Positions 1-8,361 of a stretch of 64,000 nucleotides of DNA are shown one piece after another (positions within the stretch are counted from its first letter, which is position 1; each line of letters opens with the position of its first letter). Where the stretch lies: NCBI GenBank assembly GCA_046482825.1, contig JAWOEI010000028.1, positions 11,483 to 75,482 of the forward strand. Direction: 5' to 3'. The DNA comes from M55B167 sp046482825 (GTDB taxonomy: Bacteria; Verrucomicrobiota; Kiritimatiellia; RFP12; UBA1067). The notes under the pieces were generated by a model. The model saw only the letters and a program-made list of their open reading frames with translations. It had not been told where the DNA came from and made no database searches. A program made the translations under genes and the position numbers.

Positions 1-318
1 ACACAGCAGTTCGGTATTGTCCGTCTCATTGTTGAAGAGTGGGAAAAAGCCAGGGATGTTCTTGAACAGGCAGGTTATGTGGTTAACGTCCGCGAAGTTG
101 TAGCTGCAACCGTTGCGGATAAACCGGGCGGCATGGCGGAACTGCTCGACAGCATAGGAAAAACCGGTGTAAACATTGAATATATGTATGCATTCACATC
201 AAAACACAATGCGGAAGCGGTACTGGTATTCCGTTTTGATGACCCTGACAAAGCCATAGAAGCCCTCAAGGCATCAGGTCGCAATGTTCTCAATGCCCCG
301 GTACTCTTCGCTAAGTGA
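1..318 (+). CDS. ACT-domain protein, 3' part (5' end outside window)
   Basis: The reading frame is open from base 1 and runs to a TAA at 316-318, so the gene begins before the window. The visible 105 residues contain one full ACT-type regulatory domain (about residues 32-105, with the DKPGGMAELL loop typical of ligand-binding ACT domains) and the end of a second one, suggesting a tandem-ACT protein. ACT domains bind amino acids. The next gene, an aryl-CoA-ligase-like enzyme, starts 11 bases later; ACT proteins of this type are often found beside phenylacetate-CoA ligases and indolepyruvate oxidoreductase genes, so a role in aromatic amino acid metabolism is inferred. A GTG at 79 is an internal valine codon, not the start. 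Confidence 0.8.
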   Translation, partial: TQQFGIVRLIVEEWEKARDVLEQAGYVVNVREVVAATVADKPGGMAELLDSIGKTGVNIEYMYAFTSKHNAEAVLVFRFDDPDKAIEALKASGRNVLNAPVLFAK

Positions 319-328
319 TTTTTGACAA

Positions 329-1660
329 ATGAACACCAAACCTATAATTGACAATCAGATATGGCAACCTGAATACGAATGCATGAACCGCCGTGACCTT
401 GAAACGCTTCAGGTTCAGCAACTGCGTAAAGCTGTCAGCCGTGCATCATCCAATCCTTTCTACCAGGCAAAATTCAAGAAAAGCGGCGTCACTCCTGATA
501 AGATTAAGTCGCTGGATGATCTGCGGCGCCTGCCCCTGACAACTAAAGCGGACCTGCGCGACAGCTACCCGCTTGGATTCGCATGTGTACCCCGCCCGGA
601 TGTAGCACGCTATCAGGGCACCAGTGGAACCACGGGAAAACCCACCTGGACCGCCTATACAAAAACCGATGTGGAAAACTGGAGTAGTCTCTGCGCCAGG
701 TTTCTTTTTGCCGGCGGCCTCAGACCCGAGCACACAGTGCAGCTTTCTTTCGGTTTCGGTCTCTTTACCGGAGGCTTCGGACTGCATTTCGGCATTGAAA
801 AAATCGGCGCGGCCATCATACCGATATCCAGCGGAAATTCAGACCGCCAACTGACATGCATGCTTGATCTGCAACCCGAAATACTCATATGTACACCATC
901 GTATGCCCTGAAACTTATGGACACAATTCTGCAAGGTGATGTCAAACGATCCCAGCTGAATCTGCAACATGCTTTTTTCGGAGGAGAACCCTGGACGGAA
1001 GACATGAGAACCCGCATTGAGGACGGACTGAAGATGCGTTGCTGGAACAACTACGGGCTCGCCGAAGTTCAGGGCCCCGGTGTCAGCGGAGAATGCGCTT
1101 TTCGTAACGGCATGCACATACAGGAAGACCATTTCATCTTCGAAGTTATCAATCCGGAAACACTTGAACCCCTGCCGGACGGTAAACGCGGAGAGATTGT
1201 TATCACCCCGATGAACCGTGAAGGTTTCCCTGTACTTCGTTATCGCACAAGAGACATCGGTTTCATTTATAATGACGGAGAATGTCCGTGTGGGCGCACC
1301 ACCCGTCGCATGAGCCGTATTCTCGGCCGTACGGATGACATGCTGATTATACGCGGGGTAAACGTATTTCCATCGCAAATTGAAACAGCTCTTATGAGAA
1401 TCGATTCCGTTGCCCCCCATTATATGATTGAAGTCAGCCGGCCGAAAGCACTAGATGAAATCACTGTTCATATCGAAATAAAACCGGAAATGTTTTCCGA
1501 CAGTATGACTGAAATGCAGGAGATCAAAAAAGATATAGCTAAAGCCATCCTGCACGTTACAGGTCTGCACATGAAGATTAACCTTGTTTCTCCCAATACT
1601 CTCGAACGCTTTGAAGGTAAAGCGAAACGGGTTGTGGATCACCGTAATCTGGTTGACTAA
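329..1660 (+). CDS. Phenylacetate-CoA ligase-like AMP-forming enzyme
   Basis: A 443-residue member of the ANL adenylate-forming superfamily, the usual length of the PaaK family. The nucleotide-binding loop reads YQGTSGTTGKPT at about residues 94-105. The motif NNYGLAEVQGPG (about 239-250) and the YRTRDIG motif with a following CPCGR (about 307-325) are typical of PaaK enzymes, which make an aryl-acyl-adenylate and then the CoA thioester in the cytoplasm. It lies 11 bases after the ACT gene and probably shares its transcript. No clear Shine-Dalgarno precedes the ATG, which suits translational coupling. In bacteria that ferment aromatic amino acids such ligases recover energy from, or activate, arylacetates; the actual substrate cannot be read from sequence. 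Confidence 0.88.
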   Translation: MNTKPIIDNQIWQPEYECMNRRDLETLQVQQLRKAVSRASSNPFYQAKFKKSGVTPDKIKSLDDLRRLPLTTKADLRDSYPLGFACVPRPDVARYQGTSGTTGKPTWTAYTKTDVENWSSLCARFLFAGGLRPEHTVQLSFGFGLFTGGFGLHFGIEKIGAAIIPISSGNSDRQLTCMLDLQPEILICTPSYALKLMDTILQGDVKRSQLNLQHAFFGGEPWTEDMRTRIEDGLKMRCWNNYGLAEVQGPGVSGECAFRNGMHIQEDHFIFEVINPETLEPLPDGKRGEIVITPMNREGFPVLRYRTRDIGFIYNDGECPCGRTTRRMSRILGRTDDMLIIRGVNVFPSQIETALMRIDSVAPHYMIEVSRPKALDEITVHIEIKPEMFSDSMTEMQEIKKDIAKAILHVTGLHMKINLVSPNTLERFEGKAKRVVDHRNLVD

Positions 1661-1712
1661 TCTGATGTCTTCATCACAGCATCCTGTTAAAATATATAAG
1701 GAGTAATGCATA

Positions 1713-2414
1713 ATGAAGACCGCATTGATTACCGGAGCCAGCCGGGGAATCGGCAAAGCGATTGCGCTGAAGCTGGCTGAAACGCACAGCTTGATTTTAA
1801 CCGGTCGCAACCGGAAAAGATTAGCTGAAGTGCAGGCTGCCTGCGAAGCGGAAGGGACTTCAGTCCAAACCGTTGCGGCGGATCTGTCGATCCCGGCGGA
1901 TGTTGAAAAATTATTCATGACTGTCGATCAACTTGACCTGCTGATCAACAATGCCGGCATGGGCATATTCAAGCCTATCGGGAAAACCACTCTCGCCGAC
2001 TGGAAGAAGATACAGCAGGTGAATGTGGAGGGGGCGTTTCTATGCATACAGGCGGCAATGAAGATCATGACGGCTCAGGGTGGCGGACGCATTATCAACA
2101 TCTCCTCGGTAGTCGGGGTGAAGGGCTATCCGAAGCAGGCGGCCTACGGTGCCAGCAAGCATGCGCTGCTCGGACTCACGAAAACCGCGATCGAAGAGGG
2201 CCGTAATGCAAACATTCGCGTTCATGCCATCTGTCCCGGCGGCGTAGCAACCGATCTGCTCAGGAAATCACGTCCTGACCTGAACGAATTTTCCGCCATG
2301 ATTCAACCTGAAGATGTTGCAAACGCGGTTTGCTATCTCAACAGCCTTCCGCCGAACATTACGGTGGATGTCATCTATCTGCGCCGGTCTGCTTCGTCTC
2401 AGATGTGGGGGTAG
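1713..2414 (+). CDS. Short-chain dehydrogenase/reductase
   Basis: A 233-residue classical SDR. The Rossmann glycine motif TGASRGIG is at residues 7-14, NNAG at about 80-83, the catalytic serine in INISSVVG and the YGASK catalytic Tyr/Lys motif at about 146-150. The ATG is preceded by AAGGAG about ten bases upstream. The C-terminal tail after about residue 215 is not SDR-like and may be a changed end. Substrate unknown; the fabG/3-ketoacyl-reductase group is the nearest family in general appearance. It stands between the aryl-CoA-ligase gene (52-base gap) and the TPP riboswitch, so it is probably not part of the thiamine unit. Confidence 0.85.
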   Translation: MKTALITGASRGIGKAIALKLAETHSLILTGRNRKRLAEVQAACEAEGTSVQTVAADLSIPADVEKLFMTVDQLDLLINNAGMGIFKPIGKTTLADWKKIQQVNVEGAFLCIQAAMKIMTAQGGGRIINISSVVGVKGYPKQAAYGASKHALLGLTKTAIEEGRNANIRVHAICPGGVATDLLRKSRPDLNEFSAMIQPEDVANAVCYLNSLPPNITVDVIYLRRSASSQMWG

Positions 2415-2545
2415 AACCTCCGGGTAACCCGTATAAAGACGGAACTGCAAAAAACGCAATCATAATTGCTGAAGGTTTATTTTTAGCCGCGCACCTTTTT
2501 TTCTGTTGAATCCCGGCCGCAGATGCAGTAAACTCGGTCATATTG

Positions 2546-2627
2546 TCAGTTGGGGTGTCTGCCTACCGGCGGTCTGAGATGATACCCACAGAACCTGATC
2601 AGGATAATGCCTGCGCAAGGAATCTGA
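2546..2627 (+). promoter_or_regulatory. TPP (thiamine pyrophosphate) riboswitch
   Basis: The aptamer core is easy to see: GGGGTG at 2552-2557, CTGAGA at 2574-2579, ACCTGATC at 2593-2600, then GGATAATGCCTGCGCAAGGAA. TCAG (2546-2549) and CTGA (2624-2627) close P1. It lies 78 bases upstream of a Thi4-type thiazole synthase, which fits thiamine feedback control. Downstream, AGCGATG (2658-2664) can pair either with CATCGC next to P1 (2630-2635) or with CATCGCT (2698-2704) just before the ATG, so a translational on/off switch is likely (inference). Confidence 0.93.
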
Positions 2628-2704
2628 TACATCGCATACCGAGAGACTGCCGCACGTAGCGATGCTCCGCCTGACGAAAACCCGCAATCCGAAGGAACAT
2701 CGCT

Positions 2705-3490
2705 ATGCAAGCTCCCATCATGGAAGAACAAATCTCCGGCGCCATCGTCCGGAACTTTTTCGCAAAATTTGAACAGCACCTCTCTGTTGACGTTGCCATC
2801 GTCGGCGCCGGACCATCCGGTCTCGTAGCCGCACATGATCTCGCCAGATCCGGTTTGAAAGTTGCCGTCTATGAAAGCAAACTCGCGCCCGGCGGCGGAA
2901 CCTGGGGCGGCGGCATGCTCATGAACGAGGTTGTTGTACAGGACGATGCCATTGCCATTCTCCAGGACTTCAATATATCCACCGCACCCCTTGGCAACGG
3001 CTACCACACGCTCGATTCCGTCGAAATGGCCGCTGGCCTCATCTTCGGCGCACGAAAAGCCGGAGCCGTCATCTTCAATACCGTTTCCGTTGAGGATGTC
3101 GTCATTCACGATGGTGTCATTTGTGGCGTTGTCATCAACTGGACTCCTATCCTAAGACTTGACATGCACGTGGATCCGCTGGTCGTCACAGCGCGGGCTG
3201 TTGTTGACGGAACGGGGCATCCCAGCGAAATCATCAACAAGGTAGTCAACAAGGCCGGCATGACTATCGATTCGCCAACTGGCGGTGTCCTCGGGGAAAA
3301 ACCGATGTGGATGGCCGATGGCGAACGCACGACCGTGAAAAACACTATGCGGCTGTGCCCCGGACTATACGCCTCCGGCATGGCGGCCAACAACGTGCAG
3401 GGCGGCTTCCGCATGGGGCCGATCTTCGGCGGGATGCTCAAAAGCGGGCGCAAGCTTGCCGGAATCATCACTGAAGATTTATCGAAGTGA
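2705..3490 (+). CDS. thi4: Thi4-family thiazole synthase (sulfide-dependent type)
   Basis: A 261-residue FAD/NAD-fold protein with the dinucleotide motif VGAGPSG at about residues 36-42, the glycine-rich GGGTWGGGM segment typical of Thi4, and the C-terminal ASGMAANNVQGGFRMGPIFGGM motif split across the active site. Thi4 builds the thiamine thiazole (ADP-thiazole carboxylate) from NAD and glycine. At the position of the yeast sulfur-donating cysteine (after the VDGTGH motif) there is no Cys, so this should be a catalytic enzyme using free sulfide, as in archaeal and some bacterial Thi4s, rather than a suicide enzyme (inference). The TPP riboswitch upstream supports the assignment. The ATG at 2720 is an alternative start; AAGGAA lies just upstream of 2705. 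Confidence 0.92.
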   Translation: MQAPIMEEQISGAIVRNFFAKFEQHLSVDVAIVGAGPSGLVAAHDLARSGLKVAVYESKLAPGGGTWGGGMLMNEVVVQDDAIAILQDFNISTAPLGNGYHTLDSVEMAAGLIFGARKAGAVIFNTVSVEDVVIHDGVICGVVINWTPILRLDMHVDPLVVTARAVVDGTGHPSEIINKVVNKAGMTIDSPTGGVLGEKPMWMADGERTTVKNTMRLCPGLYASGMAANNVQGGFRMGPIFGGMLKSGRKLAGIITEDLSK

Positions 3491-3507
3491 CCTCATTCCC
3501 TCCACAC

Positions 3508-3540
3508 GCAGACACCCCCACATCATTCGGGGGTGTCTGC
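3508..3540 (+). terminator. Strong hairpin after thi4, possible terminator
   Basis: A perfect 12-bp inverted repeat (3508-3519 with 3529-3540) and a 9-base loop lies 17 bases after the thi4 stop. There is no T-run behind it, so intrinsic termination is uncertain; mRNA end protection is an alternative. The right arm and following bases share GGGGTGTCTGCCT with the TPP riboswitch upstream. Confidence 0.55.
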
Positions 3541-3617
3541 CTGTCGGCTGTCGCCATTGGTGCAGTATCACAACACCGCCGCAACTCATTTTAGAACAAA
3601 GAGGAACAGAGAATATA

Positions 3618-4772
3618 ATGGAACTAAAACCAGAAAGAACAATTTACCCGACACAGAGCCATTGTGCTGCAAGCAAACTTAAAAGTCACATGAGCACACT
3701 CACAGTGATAACAATCTTTCTCTTGTTAGCCGTATCTTCCGCATCCTCCCATGAAGCAAGTCTCAAAAAAGAATCTATTGAGAAATACAACAAACGAATG
3801 CAATGGTTTGCGCAGGCTCAGTTCGGTATGTTTATCCACTTCGGTCTTTATTCACAGGCCGGAGGTATTTGGGAAGGGCAGAAAGTCAAAGGCTATACAG
3901 AATGGATACAGAGCAAGCACAAAATCAAAAAAGAGGAGTACGCTCAGTTGCTCAAGACGTTCAACCCTTCCAGGTTTGACGCCGATTTTATCGTCAGTAT
4001 GGCCAAGCAGGCAGGAATGAAATACTTGATAATTACGTCCAAACACCACGAAGGTTTCTGTTTATGGAACAGTAGATATACTGAGTATGACGTTGCCAGC
4101 ACACCATTCAAGGGACGGGACATTCTTGGTGAACTAAACAATGCCTGCAAAAAACATGGTCTCAAGTTCGGACTTTACTACAGCATCATTGACTGGCACC
4201 ACCCCGCTCAATCGGGATTGGACTTTCACAATCAGATGGTAAAAGGACGAAAGCAGGAATATCTTGATTATCAGAACAACCAGATCAGGGAACTGATTAA
4301 AAGGTATGATCCGGCCATACTCTGGTTCGACGGCGACTGGGCCAAATGGTGGACGATACAGAACGGCATTGATCTTTACAACACCATCAGAAATGCAAGC
4401 TCCGAAATTATCGTAAACAATCGCGTGGCAAAACGGAAAATTTTTGAGTTGGATTACGTCACTCAGGAACAGAATCATTTCAAAAACTCCTTTTCCAAGC
4501 ATTGGGAAGCCTGCTACACTATGAATAAATCCTGGGGATACAGTAAACATGACAGCAACTGGAAAACGCCTGAAACAATCTATAACAAATTAAAGGATAT
4601 CAACCACAAAGGGGGGAATCTCTTGCTGAACGTCGGCCCCGATGGAAACGGTGATATTCCGCCTGAAGCAATCGCCATCCTTAAGGACAGTGCCAAATTA
4701 CTGCAAGCAAAACCGATCAGCAAGAATATACCGAAGATCACCGAAGTTCCCGGTATCAGGCAAACGCTTTGA
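3618..4772 (+). CDS. Exported alpha-L-fucosidase, GH29, catalytic domain only
   Basis: The protein of about 384 residues matches GH29: FGMFIHFGLYS near the start of the catalytic barrel, SKHHEGFCLW, LKFGLYYSIIDWHHP, and ILWFDGDW, whose first Asp is the expected nucleophile. It ends soon after the GGNLLLNVGPDGNGDIP motif, so the usual C-terminal beta-sandwich is missing and the enzyme is a short form. A hydrophobic signal segment (ITIFLLLAVSSASS) sits at about residues 31-45. The ATG at 3618 has AGAGGAA upstream; an ATG at 3690 would give a more normal signal peptide but has no clear ribosome site. It would release fucose from plant or algal glycans in the periplasm or outside. Confidence 0.9.
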   Translation: MELKPERTIYPTQSHCAASKLKSHMSTLTVITIFLLLAVSSASSHEASLKKESIEKYNKRMQWFAQAQFGMFIHFGLYSQAGGIWEGQKVKGYTEWIQSKHKIKKEEYAQLLKTFNPSRFDADFIVSMAKQAGMKYLIITSKHHEGFCLWNSRYTEYDVASTPFKGRDILGELNNACKKHGLKFGLYYSIIDWHHPAQSGLDFHNQMVKGRKQEYLDYQNNQIRELIKRYDPAILWFDGDWAKWWTIQNGIDLYNTIRNASSEIIVNNRVAKRKIFELDYVTQEQNHFKNSFSKHWEACYTMNKSWGYSKHDSNWKTPETIYNKLKDINHKGGNLLLNVGPDGNGDIPPEAIAILKDSAKLLQAKPISKNIPKITEVPGIRQTL

Positions 4773-4992
4773 TTTCGATAAACTTAATACAGACAGTTAG
4801 CCGGACAGCGATTCCGCCATCTGGCGGCACGAGGAAAGACAGTTTCCGTCAAGTCGGACTTGCTCCTTGATCAGTACCGGATTTTCGCCTATCATAATCG
4901 GACTTAAGATGACATGAATTTCAGGTCCGGTACATATTCGAAGTGCACCGGAAAACAGCCGGGTATGCCCGGCACACAACGAAAGGCAACCC

Positions 4993-5397
4993 ATGATTCC
5001 CGATCTACAGGCAAGTGTTTTATGCGACGATGTGCGCCAGGAACGCAATGGAAAATTTATGCTTATCGGCATTTTTGACGGCCTGGCACTTAACTCGGAA
5101 AAGCCTCTCTGCCCGAGAATCTGCCTTATGAACCGCTGGTGTGCAGGCAAAGGGCGCTTTCAGCAGCATTCCAAGATCATCGGCCCCGACGGCATCACGG
5201 TTGTCGGACAGGGTAAAAGCGTACCGATAAAACTTGAGAATGAAAAGCAGGTGGCCACAACAGTCGAGGTCTTTATAAATCTGGTATTTCATCAGGAGGG
5301 CACTCACTGGGTTGAGATTCACCTGGACGACAACATGCGTATGCGTTATCCCCTTCATATAAGAAAGATGCAGCCTCAGAATTCTCATCCGGAGTAA
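4993..5397 (+). CDS. Small conserved protein, DUF6941-like
   Basis: A 134-residue soluble protein with no signal peptide. The opening, with LCDDVRQERNGKFMLIGIFD, is the pattern I associate with the DUF6941 family; its function is unknown. GAAAGG lies upstream of the ATG at a normal distance. Its last 125 bases overlap the 3' end of dnaG on the other strand. The product appears mostly beta-stranded, with two Cys (residues 11 and 40) and a RICLMNRW segment. It has no obvious operon partner; a hairpin (CCGCCA/TGGCGG, about 4816-4829) stands between it and the fucosidase gene. Confidence 0.7.
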   Translation: MIPDLQASVLCDDVRQERNGKFMLIGIFDGLALNSEKPLCPRICLMNRWCAGKGRFQQHSKIIGPDGITVVGQGKSVPIKLENEKQVATTVEVFINLVFHQEGTHWVEIHLDDNMRMRYPLHIRKMQPQNSHPE

Positions 5398-7456
5398 TTC
5401 CGGCACATGCTTCGCGGATGGGAAAGGGATCGTCTGCTTTTATCGGCTCTGCCGCTGTGATCATATACTTTTGCACGTTCTTCCAAAGACCATTCTGCAA
5501 TTCTTTTATCAGACAGGAAAGATGCAATCTCCTGCTGTCGTTTTCAGGACTTGACTCAGCAGGCAGCGCCCCCTGTTCATCACGATAATAAATCATCCAG
5601 ATCCGGCGTATAATATCCTGCATGGCCTCTTCAGAAGTGGCTTCCACTGCACCGAGCATCTTGTGCTGATGATTCAGCAGAGAAGTAAAGAACGGTTGAA
5701 CTGACACATCGACAGTCCTGTACAATGCGGCCAGTTTATCCGTGTTTTCACGGCTACCATCGATTACTGCACGGACAAAATCCCGTACAAACGGATGCTT
5801 GATCACGTCCAGTGGCAGATATCGGATGACCATATTGATTATCTGAAGATCATGTTCGTGCTCAAGCAGCATTTCACAGAGCGCCTTTTCACACTCGGCA
5901 GGAGGAGCTGGAGCGTTTTCTTTATCCGTCGGCACTTCAACTTCGGGGCCCAGTACATATTCAAGTTCGTTCCCGTCTTCATCAACAGGCGGTCCGAAAG
6001 GACCGTCAGGCAACGGAGGCTCTTCATCGGAAGGAACACATTCATCAGAACTCCCGGACACTGGAAGGACATCCGGCGACAGAACCTTTTTCTGTTTACG
6101 GGGCTTTCCCTCTTTTTTTGCAAAAGATCCGCGTCTTTTCGCTTTCTTTCTATATTCCCTGAGGTCCTCTTCCATCGCGCTGAGAGGCAGATGCAGAATA
6201 TCGGAAGCTTCCTGAAGAAGAGAACTGGCAATCACGGAACTGGAGCATCCCGCAAGGGTTTCCAGAACGCCATGACTCACCCGGCCGACCGCATCAATAG
6301 ACTCGGGATGTTCCTCAACAGATCTCATTGACTCAATCTGAAAGGCAATGATTGACTCTGCCCTTTCAATTATGCTCCTGAATACATCGTACCCCCGCTT
6401 GCATAAAACAGAATCGGGATCTTCACCGGCAGGCATGGTGGCAACTCTCACCGGCACACCTTCTTCCAGAAGCAAAGCTCCGGTTCTGACAGCCGCTTTT
6501 TTTCCTGCCGCATCACCGTCAAAAACCAACACAGCGCAATCCGCATAGCGTTTAAGAAGCCTGACATGATCTTTGGAAAAAGAGGTACCCTGAGAAGCCA
6601 CAGCAGTTTCAAATCCGCAGGAATGACATCTGATCACATCGATCTGACCTTCACAGATAATCGCTTCGCGACGGGGATGTCTGACTATCTTAGATGCAGC
6701 CTTGTCAAGTCCGTAAAGAACACGACCTTTGATAAAAATTTCAGTTTCAGGACTGTTTACATATTTCGCCTTGCGTTTGTCGTTTCTGTCATAGATTCGT
6801 GCACTGAATGCAACAACGCGCCCCTGTGCATCACGGACGGGAAATATCAGACGATCCTGAAAACGGTCATACAATTCAGTTCTGCCGTCCAGAGGCGGCA
6901 GGACAATACCCGCGGCCTCGAGATCATCAAGACTGCGGGCTGTTTTATCCGCCCAGCGTAGCAGGGCTTTACGCTGTCGGGGCGGTGCATATCCTATGGA
7001 AAAAGTTTCGAGCGTTTTCCTGTCAAGGTTTCTTTCATTAAGATACTTACGCACTGCAGCGGCATCTTTTGTTTCGTTGAGGCATCGCTGATAAAAATCG
7101 GCCAGTTCGGCATGCAGAGCATAGAGCATCTTGCGTTTACCGGCATACTTATCATGTTTTTCCTCTATTACAACTCCCACGCGGTCAGCCAGCTGGCGGA
7201 CCGCCTCGATAAAAGTGAGCCCGTCATATTCCATTACGAATTTGAATGCGTCTCCCCCTGCGCCGCAGCCGAAACACTTATAGCTCTGCCGGGTGGGATT
7301 AACAGTGAAAGACGGGGTTTTTTCATTGTGAAAAGGACAGCGCCCCTTAAAACTCGAGCCGGATTTCTTGATCTCAACCCGTTCACGGATCAGCTCAACT
7401 ATATCCACCCGCGCCCGGATCTCTTCAATTATATTGCTGTCAATTATCGCCGCCAT
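5273..7456 (-). CDS. dnaG: DNA primase
   Basis: The 727-residue protein has the full primase layout: an N-terminal CHC2-type zinc finger (CPFHNEKTPSF then CFGCGAGGDAF, about residues 40-68), the primase core with YDRFQDRLIFPV, and the TOPRIM domain with ICEGQIDVIR and VLVFDGDAAGKKA at about 268-320. After about residue 425 comes a long Pro/Glu-rich charged linker and a helical C-terminal domain for helicase contact. The last 40 or so residues are read through the opposite-strand 4993-5397 gene, giving a 125-base convergent overlap; this tail may have arisen by loss of an older stop codon. No Shine-Dalgarno precedes the ATG. Confidence 0.95.
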   Translation of the reverse strand: MAAIIDSNIIEEIRARVDIVELIRERVEIKKSGSSFKGRCPFHNEKTPSFTVNPTRQSYKCFGCGAGGDAFKFVMEYDGLTFIEAVRQLADRVGVVIEEKHDKYAGKRKMLYALHAELADFYQRCLNETKDAAAVRKYLNERNLDRKTLETFSIGYAPPRQRKALLRWADKTARSLDDLEAAGIVLPPLDGRTELYDRFQDRLIFPVRDAQGRVVAFSARIYDRNDKRKAKYVNSPETEIFIKGRVLYGLDKAASKIVRHPRREAIICEGQIDVIRCHSCGFETAVASQGTSFSKDHVRLLKRYADCAVLVFDGDAAGKKAAVRTGALLLEEGVPVRVATMPAGEDPDSVLCKRGYDVFRSIIERAESIIAFQIESMRSVEEHPESIDAVGRVSHGVLETLAGCSSSVIASSLLQEASDILHLPLSAMEEDLREYRKKAKRRGSFAKKEGKPRKQKKVLSPDVLPVSGSSDECVPSDEEPPLPDGPFGPPVDEDGNELEYVLGPEVEVPTDKENAPAPPAECEKALCEMLLEHEHDLQIINMVIRYLPLDVIKHPFVRDFVRAVIDGSRENTDKLAALYRTVDVSVQPFFTSLLNHQHKMLGAVEATSEEAMQDIIRRIWMIYYRDEQGALPAESSPENDSRRLHLSCLIKELQNGLWKNVQKYMITAAEPIKADDPFPIREACAGITPDENSEAASFLYEGDNAYACCRPGESQPSECPPDEIPDL

Positions 7457-7556
7457 TACAGATGATATTTAAACACAATACCGTTAGATTTTCACTCTTA
7501 AATGACAATCGCGAATTGTAATCACTACCATCCCATCGATTTAGTAGATTATTTTC

Positions 7557-7650
7557 GCGCAGAGGCGCAGAGACGCTGTGTTACAAGTGTTTCATGAACA
7601 ACATATTAATAAAATATAGAGAATCTCTCTGCGTCTCTGCGCCTCCGTGC
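7557..7650. repeat. Inverted repeat of the 'cgcagagacgc' dispersed type
   Basis: In the 342-base gap between dnaG and tRNA-Met, 7557-7576 and 7631-7650 are inverted copies matching at 18 of 20 bases, with 54 bases between. The motif (gcgtctctgcgcctc) is of the dispersed intergenic kind also seen near 28.8, 37.0, 40.3 and 49.9 kb. Nothing else in the gap looks coding. Confidence 0.7.
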
Positions 7651-7798
7651 GAGAACGTATTTGATCTGTTCAGTCATCCCATTAGTTTCGATTGTCCAAT
7701 ATTGCCAAGCATAATGAATTTTGTCGCATTTAGCGTTGCAATCCGGCCACAAAAAAAACGAATCACGGCCGTCGCCTGTGATCCGTTCTGTAATGATA

Positions 7799-7874
7799 TG
7801 GTGGCGGGAGAGGGACTCGAACCCCCGACCGGCGGATTATGATTCCGATGCTCTACCAACTGAGCTATCCCGCC
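7799..7874 (-). tRNA. tRNA-Met (CAT)
   Basis: Read on the minus strand, the acceptor GGCGGGA pairs with TCCCGCC, the D-arm is GCTCAGTTGGTAGAGC, the anticodon loop is ATCATAA giving CAT, and the T-arm is GGGGGTTCGAGTCCC. The 3' CCA is encoded (7799-7801). The acceptor begins with a G-C pair and the D-loop looks like elongator Met; a lysidine-modified Ile (AUA) tRNA cannot be excluded. Confidence 0.93.
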
Positions 7875-7965
7875 ATACCGGAAAAGTCCCGTGAATATAC
7901 CCTAAATACGTGTACATGTCAACAGACAGAATGCTTTTTTCTGATTCGGCTAAAACAATCACTGT

Positions 7966-8250
7966 TCATTCTTCAAATACAAATATAGTTTCGTTTTTCC
8001 AGACATGATTGTTTTCGTGAAGTATGTATTCTACGAACTCATAATCCGTCTTGAAATCGTTCTGCATTTCACGCAGTTCACGCACCTCTTTTTCAGTGCG
8101 GCAGATTTCTTCAATGAGTTCAAGACGTCTCTCTTCAAGATCACTTTTCTGTTTCACAACAGGCGCAATATTAGCCACCCCGAGCACAACCACAATGGTT
8201 GTACACATGAATGCGAAACAATTCAGAAGCTTTTTGCGTAGTTTAATCAC
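7966..8250 (-). CDS. FtsB/DivIC-like septum protein
   Basis: A 94-residue bitopic protein: basic N-terminus (MIKLRKKLLN), one membrane segment at about residues 11-30, then a coiled coil rich in Glu, Leu and Arg (about 35-65) and a short C-terminal part. This is the shape and length of the FtsB/DivIC septum-initiator family, which joins FtsL and FtsQ at the divisome. The start is a GTG with no clear ribosome site. It lies about 90 bases downstream of the tRNA-Met 5' end on the same strand side of the chromosome, away from other division genes. Assignment rests on topology rather than on sharp motifs. Confidence 0.65.
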   Translation of the reverse strand: MIKLRKKLLNCFAFMCTTIVVVLGVANIAPVVKQKSDLEERRLELIEEICRTEKEVRELREMQNDFKTDYEFVEYILHENNHVWKNETIFVFEE

Positions 8251-8361
8251 AAAAGACAGCTCTGGTTAAAATTCATACAATCCCCTAATCTTCTTGCATT
8301 TAATTCTTTTTTTGGATGAATGTCAAAGAAAATTATGTTTTTTTTACCATAAAATACGCAA

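Noticed and set aside
839..1420. Open frame of 193 codons on the minus strand
   Set aside because: Shadow of the aryl-CoA-ligase-like gene.
3508..3553. Second TPP riboswitch after thi4
   Set aside because: Only the first 13 aptamer bases are shared; the CTGAGA and ACCTGATC core is absent.
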